NCBI GenBank assembly: GCA_964452495.1
Contig: CAYVMC010000021.1
Coordinates: forward strand, 1 to 33,395
Source: CALUTH01 sp964452495
GTDB lineage: Bacteria > Cyanobacteriota > Vampirovibrionia > Gastranaerophilales > Gastranaerophilaceae
Direction of reading: 5' to 3'
Length of the DNA stretch: 33,395 nt
The notes below the pieces were generated by a model. The model was not told the origin of the DNA. It made no database searches and worked only from the letters and a program-made list of their open reading frames with translations. A program made the position numbers and the translations under genes. Below, one piece after another: positions 31,879 through 33,395 of this stretch (positions are counted from its first letter, which is position 1; the number at the start of each line of letters is the position of its first letter).

Positions 31879-33391
31879 TTACTGATGGACAGTGCCATCG
31901 GGATTATACTTTACCTCCCGTATTTTGTTGCCGTCTGCGTCGTAGTCATAATCATTGAACCAAGCCACGCTGCCATCTGAGTTATACCTTATCTCCCGCG
32001 TATTATTTCCATCTGCGTCGTAGTCATAATCATTGAACCAAGCCACGCTGCCATATGAGTCATAACTTATTTTCCGCGTATTATTTCCATATGCATCGTA
32101 GTCATAATCATAGAAGATACTCACGCCGCCTTCAAAGTTATAATATATAACCCGCGTATTATTTCCAGCTGCGTCGTAGGCATAATCATAGAAGTCATGC
32201 ACGCTGCCATCTGAGTTATACCATATCTCCCGCGTATTATTTCCATCTGCGTCGTAGGCATAATCATAGAAGTCATACACGCTGCCATCTGAGTTATAAT
32301 CTATCTTCCGCGTTTGGTTTCCAGCTGCATCGTATTTATAATCCTCGAACAAATCTACGCGGCCATATGCCTTATAACCTATCTTCCGCGTTTGGTTTCC
32401 ATCTGCGTCGTAGTCATAATCATTGAACCAAGGCACGCTGCCATATGAGTTATAATCTATCTTCCGCGTTAGGTTGCCTGCTGCATCGTATTCATTCTCT
32501 ATGAAGTCATGCACGCTGCCATATGAGTTATAATCTATCTTCCGCGTTAGGTTGCCTGCTGCATCGTATTCAAAATTATAGAACCTTCTCACGCTGCCGT
32601 CTGAGTTATAACTTATTTCCCGCGTTGTTTTGCCATTTTCGTCAAGATATTTTTCAATCCTGCCATCTTCGTTATAAACTACTGTTGTACCATCTGGCTG
32701 TAATATCGCTTTACCAGCATTATGTTTATTTTGCAGCAAATACTTCGCAACTTCCGCTGATGGTATAGATGAAGGTATATCGCTTGCATTTTGCGGTGGT
32801 GTTACTGCTGGAAGAGTAACTGCGGGAGGAGGAGTCACGGCGGAAGGAGGAGTCACGGCGGAAGGAGGAGTCACAGCGGGAGGAGGAGTCACGGCGGAAG
32901 GAGGAATCACGGCTGCTGGCTGCTTAGCCACTCCTGCTGCCGGTTGTTGAGTCGCACCTGTTGCCGGCTGTTGAGCCGCACCTGCTGCCGGCGGTTGAGC
33001 AGCACCTGCTGCTGGCGGTTGAGCAGCACCTGCTGCCGGCGGTTGAGCCGCACCTGCCGCCGGTTGTTGAGTCGCACCTGCTGCTGGCTGCTGAGCAGCA
33101 CCTGCTGCCGGCTGTTGAGCCGCACCTGCTGCCGGTTGTTGAGTCGCACCTGTTGCCGGCTGTTGAGCCGCACCTGCTGNNNNNNNNNNNNNNNNNNNNN
33201 NNNNNNNNNNNNNNNNNNNNNNNNNNNNNNNNNNNNNNNNNNNNNNNNNNNNNNNNNNNNNNNNNNNNNNNNNNNNNNNGAGCAGCACCTGCTGCTGGCG
33301 GTTGAGCAGCACCTGCTGCCGGCGGTTGAGCCGCTCCTGCTGCCGGCGGTTGAGCCGCACCTGCCGCTCCGTTGACTTTCTTAAAACCCAT
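31879..33391 (-). CDS. Pro/Ala-stalk protein with C-terminal YD repeats, interrupted by an assembly gap
   Basis: The chain on the low-coordinate side of the gap reads, from N to C, eight-residue GAAQQPAA-type repeats, six-residue VTPPSA-type repeats, a short unique linker (about 32647-32800) and ten 26-residue YD repeats with the core YDADGNNTREIxYNSDGSV. On the high-coordinate side the frame is MGFKKVNGAAGAAQPPAAG and differs by one base from the first; the true gap length, from the repeat phase, restores the frame, so I treat both parts as one gene. The YD units resemble RHS/YD repeats of cell-surface and toxin-delivery proteins, here without the toxin part. The Pro/Ala section would form an extended stalk. 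Whether the ATG at 33391 is the true start cannot be told: only four bases remain beyond it, and no signal peptide is visible. Gap copy number is unknown. Confidence 0.75.
31882..32646 (-). repeat. 78-base tandem repeats encoding YD units
   Basis: Ten units of 78 bases (26 residues), the last cut to 21 residues and the first degenerate. Boundaries fall at 31944, 32022, 32100, 32178, 32256, 32334, 32412, 32490 and 32568. Confidence 0.9.
32815..32910 (-). repeat. 18-base tandem repeats (VTPPSA type)
   Basis: About five copies of an 18-base unit, TPPPAV/TPPSAV alternating, between the octapeptide repeats and the linker. Confidence 0.8.
32911..33391 (-). repeat. 24-base tandem repeats (GAAQQPAA type)
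   Basis: Eleven copies on the low side of the gap and four on the high side, with small swaps (Q/P, A/T, V). The array caused the gap. Confidence 0.85.
33180..33279. other. Assembly gap of 100 N
   Basis: Exactly 100 undetermined bases inside the 24-base repeat array. The number is a placeholder; see the finding on repeat phase. Confidence 0.98.
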
Positions 33392-33395
33392 CGCT

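Noticed and set aside
32791..33375. Plus-strand frames rich in Cys, Arg and Ser over the repeats
   Set aside because: They are reflections of the repeat arrays on the opposite strand and have no start context.
31882..33391. CRISPR-like array
   Set aside because: Units are contiguous without spacers and encode protein repeats.
33392..33395. True start of the stalk protein
   Set aside because: Only four bases remain beyond the ATG at 33391, so an upstream start cannot be excluded.

Overview
This window is AT-rich chromosomal DNA (roughly one third G+C by eye) from an uncultured, probably gut-associated bacterium. The best taxonomic guess, made from gene style and not from a search, is a member of the Gastranaerophilales/Melainabacteria (Vampirovibrionia), the non-photosynthetic sister group of Cyanobacteria. 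It carries full-length housekeeping genes (gatB, ispH, a four-domain S1 protein, ftsZ, rsmD, purA, engB, a Xer recombinase), an anaerobic 2-oxoacid:ferredoxin oxidoreductase, an NfnA/SudB-like flavoprotein and a Trk potassium system. These sit among lineage-specific proteins with no recognisable family. Both window edges cut genes, and a 100-N assembly gap lies near the right end.

Layout. 1-3770 (+): the 3' part of a giant protein with about 30-residue helical repeats, an HD phosphohydrolase-like domain and an unknown C-terminal domain. 3778-6299 (-): gatB followed by a translationally coupled GlmS-type SIS protein without the glutaminase half. 6382-8462 (+): ispH-rpsA operon ending in a strong terminator. 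8498-9844 (+): a Gly-rich coiled-coil protein behind an unusual promoter. 9841-11490 (-): a cytosolic TPR protein. 11728-13047 (+): ftsZ. 13070-14304 (-): bioD-rsmD, facing away from 14392-18824 (+): nfnA-like, a small Cys protein, purA and a GH38 mannosidase. 18832-26017 (-): a long, tightly packed run in the order TPR lipoprotein-like/periplasmic protein, 99-aa protein, engB, two tandem WYL-type regulators, korDABC. 26109-29916 (+): xer, trkA, trkH. 30042-31519 (+): a kinase-like unknown protein and a 43-aa protein. 31841-33391 (-): a Pro/Ala-stalk protein with YD repeats, interrupted by the gap.

Most interesting signal: two sites (8498-8515 and 31294-31311) match, base for base, the cyanobacterial HLR1 element (two kTTACAww octamers two bases apart, bound by the response regulator RpaB). 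Each lies upstream of an otherwise -35-less TATACT -10 box, and the two distances differ by exactly ten bases, one helical turn. They drive two unrelated unknown proteins and may mark a regulon shared with the cyanobacterial relatives. Other points of note are a candidate divergent protein kinase fold, two predicted leaderless transcripts (bioD, trkA), overlapping divergent -35 boxes, and a repeat-phase argument that shows the reading frame is intact across the assembly gap.
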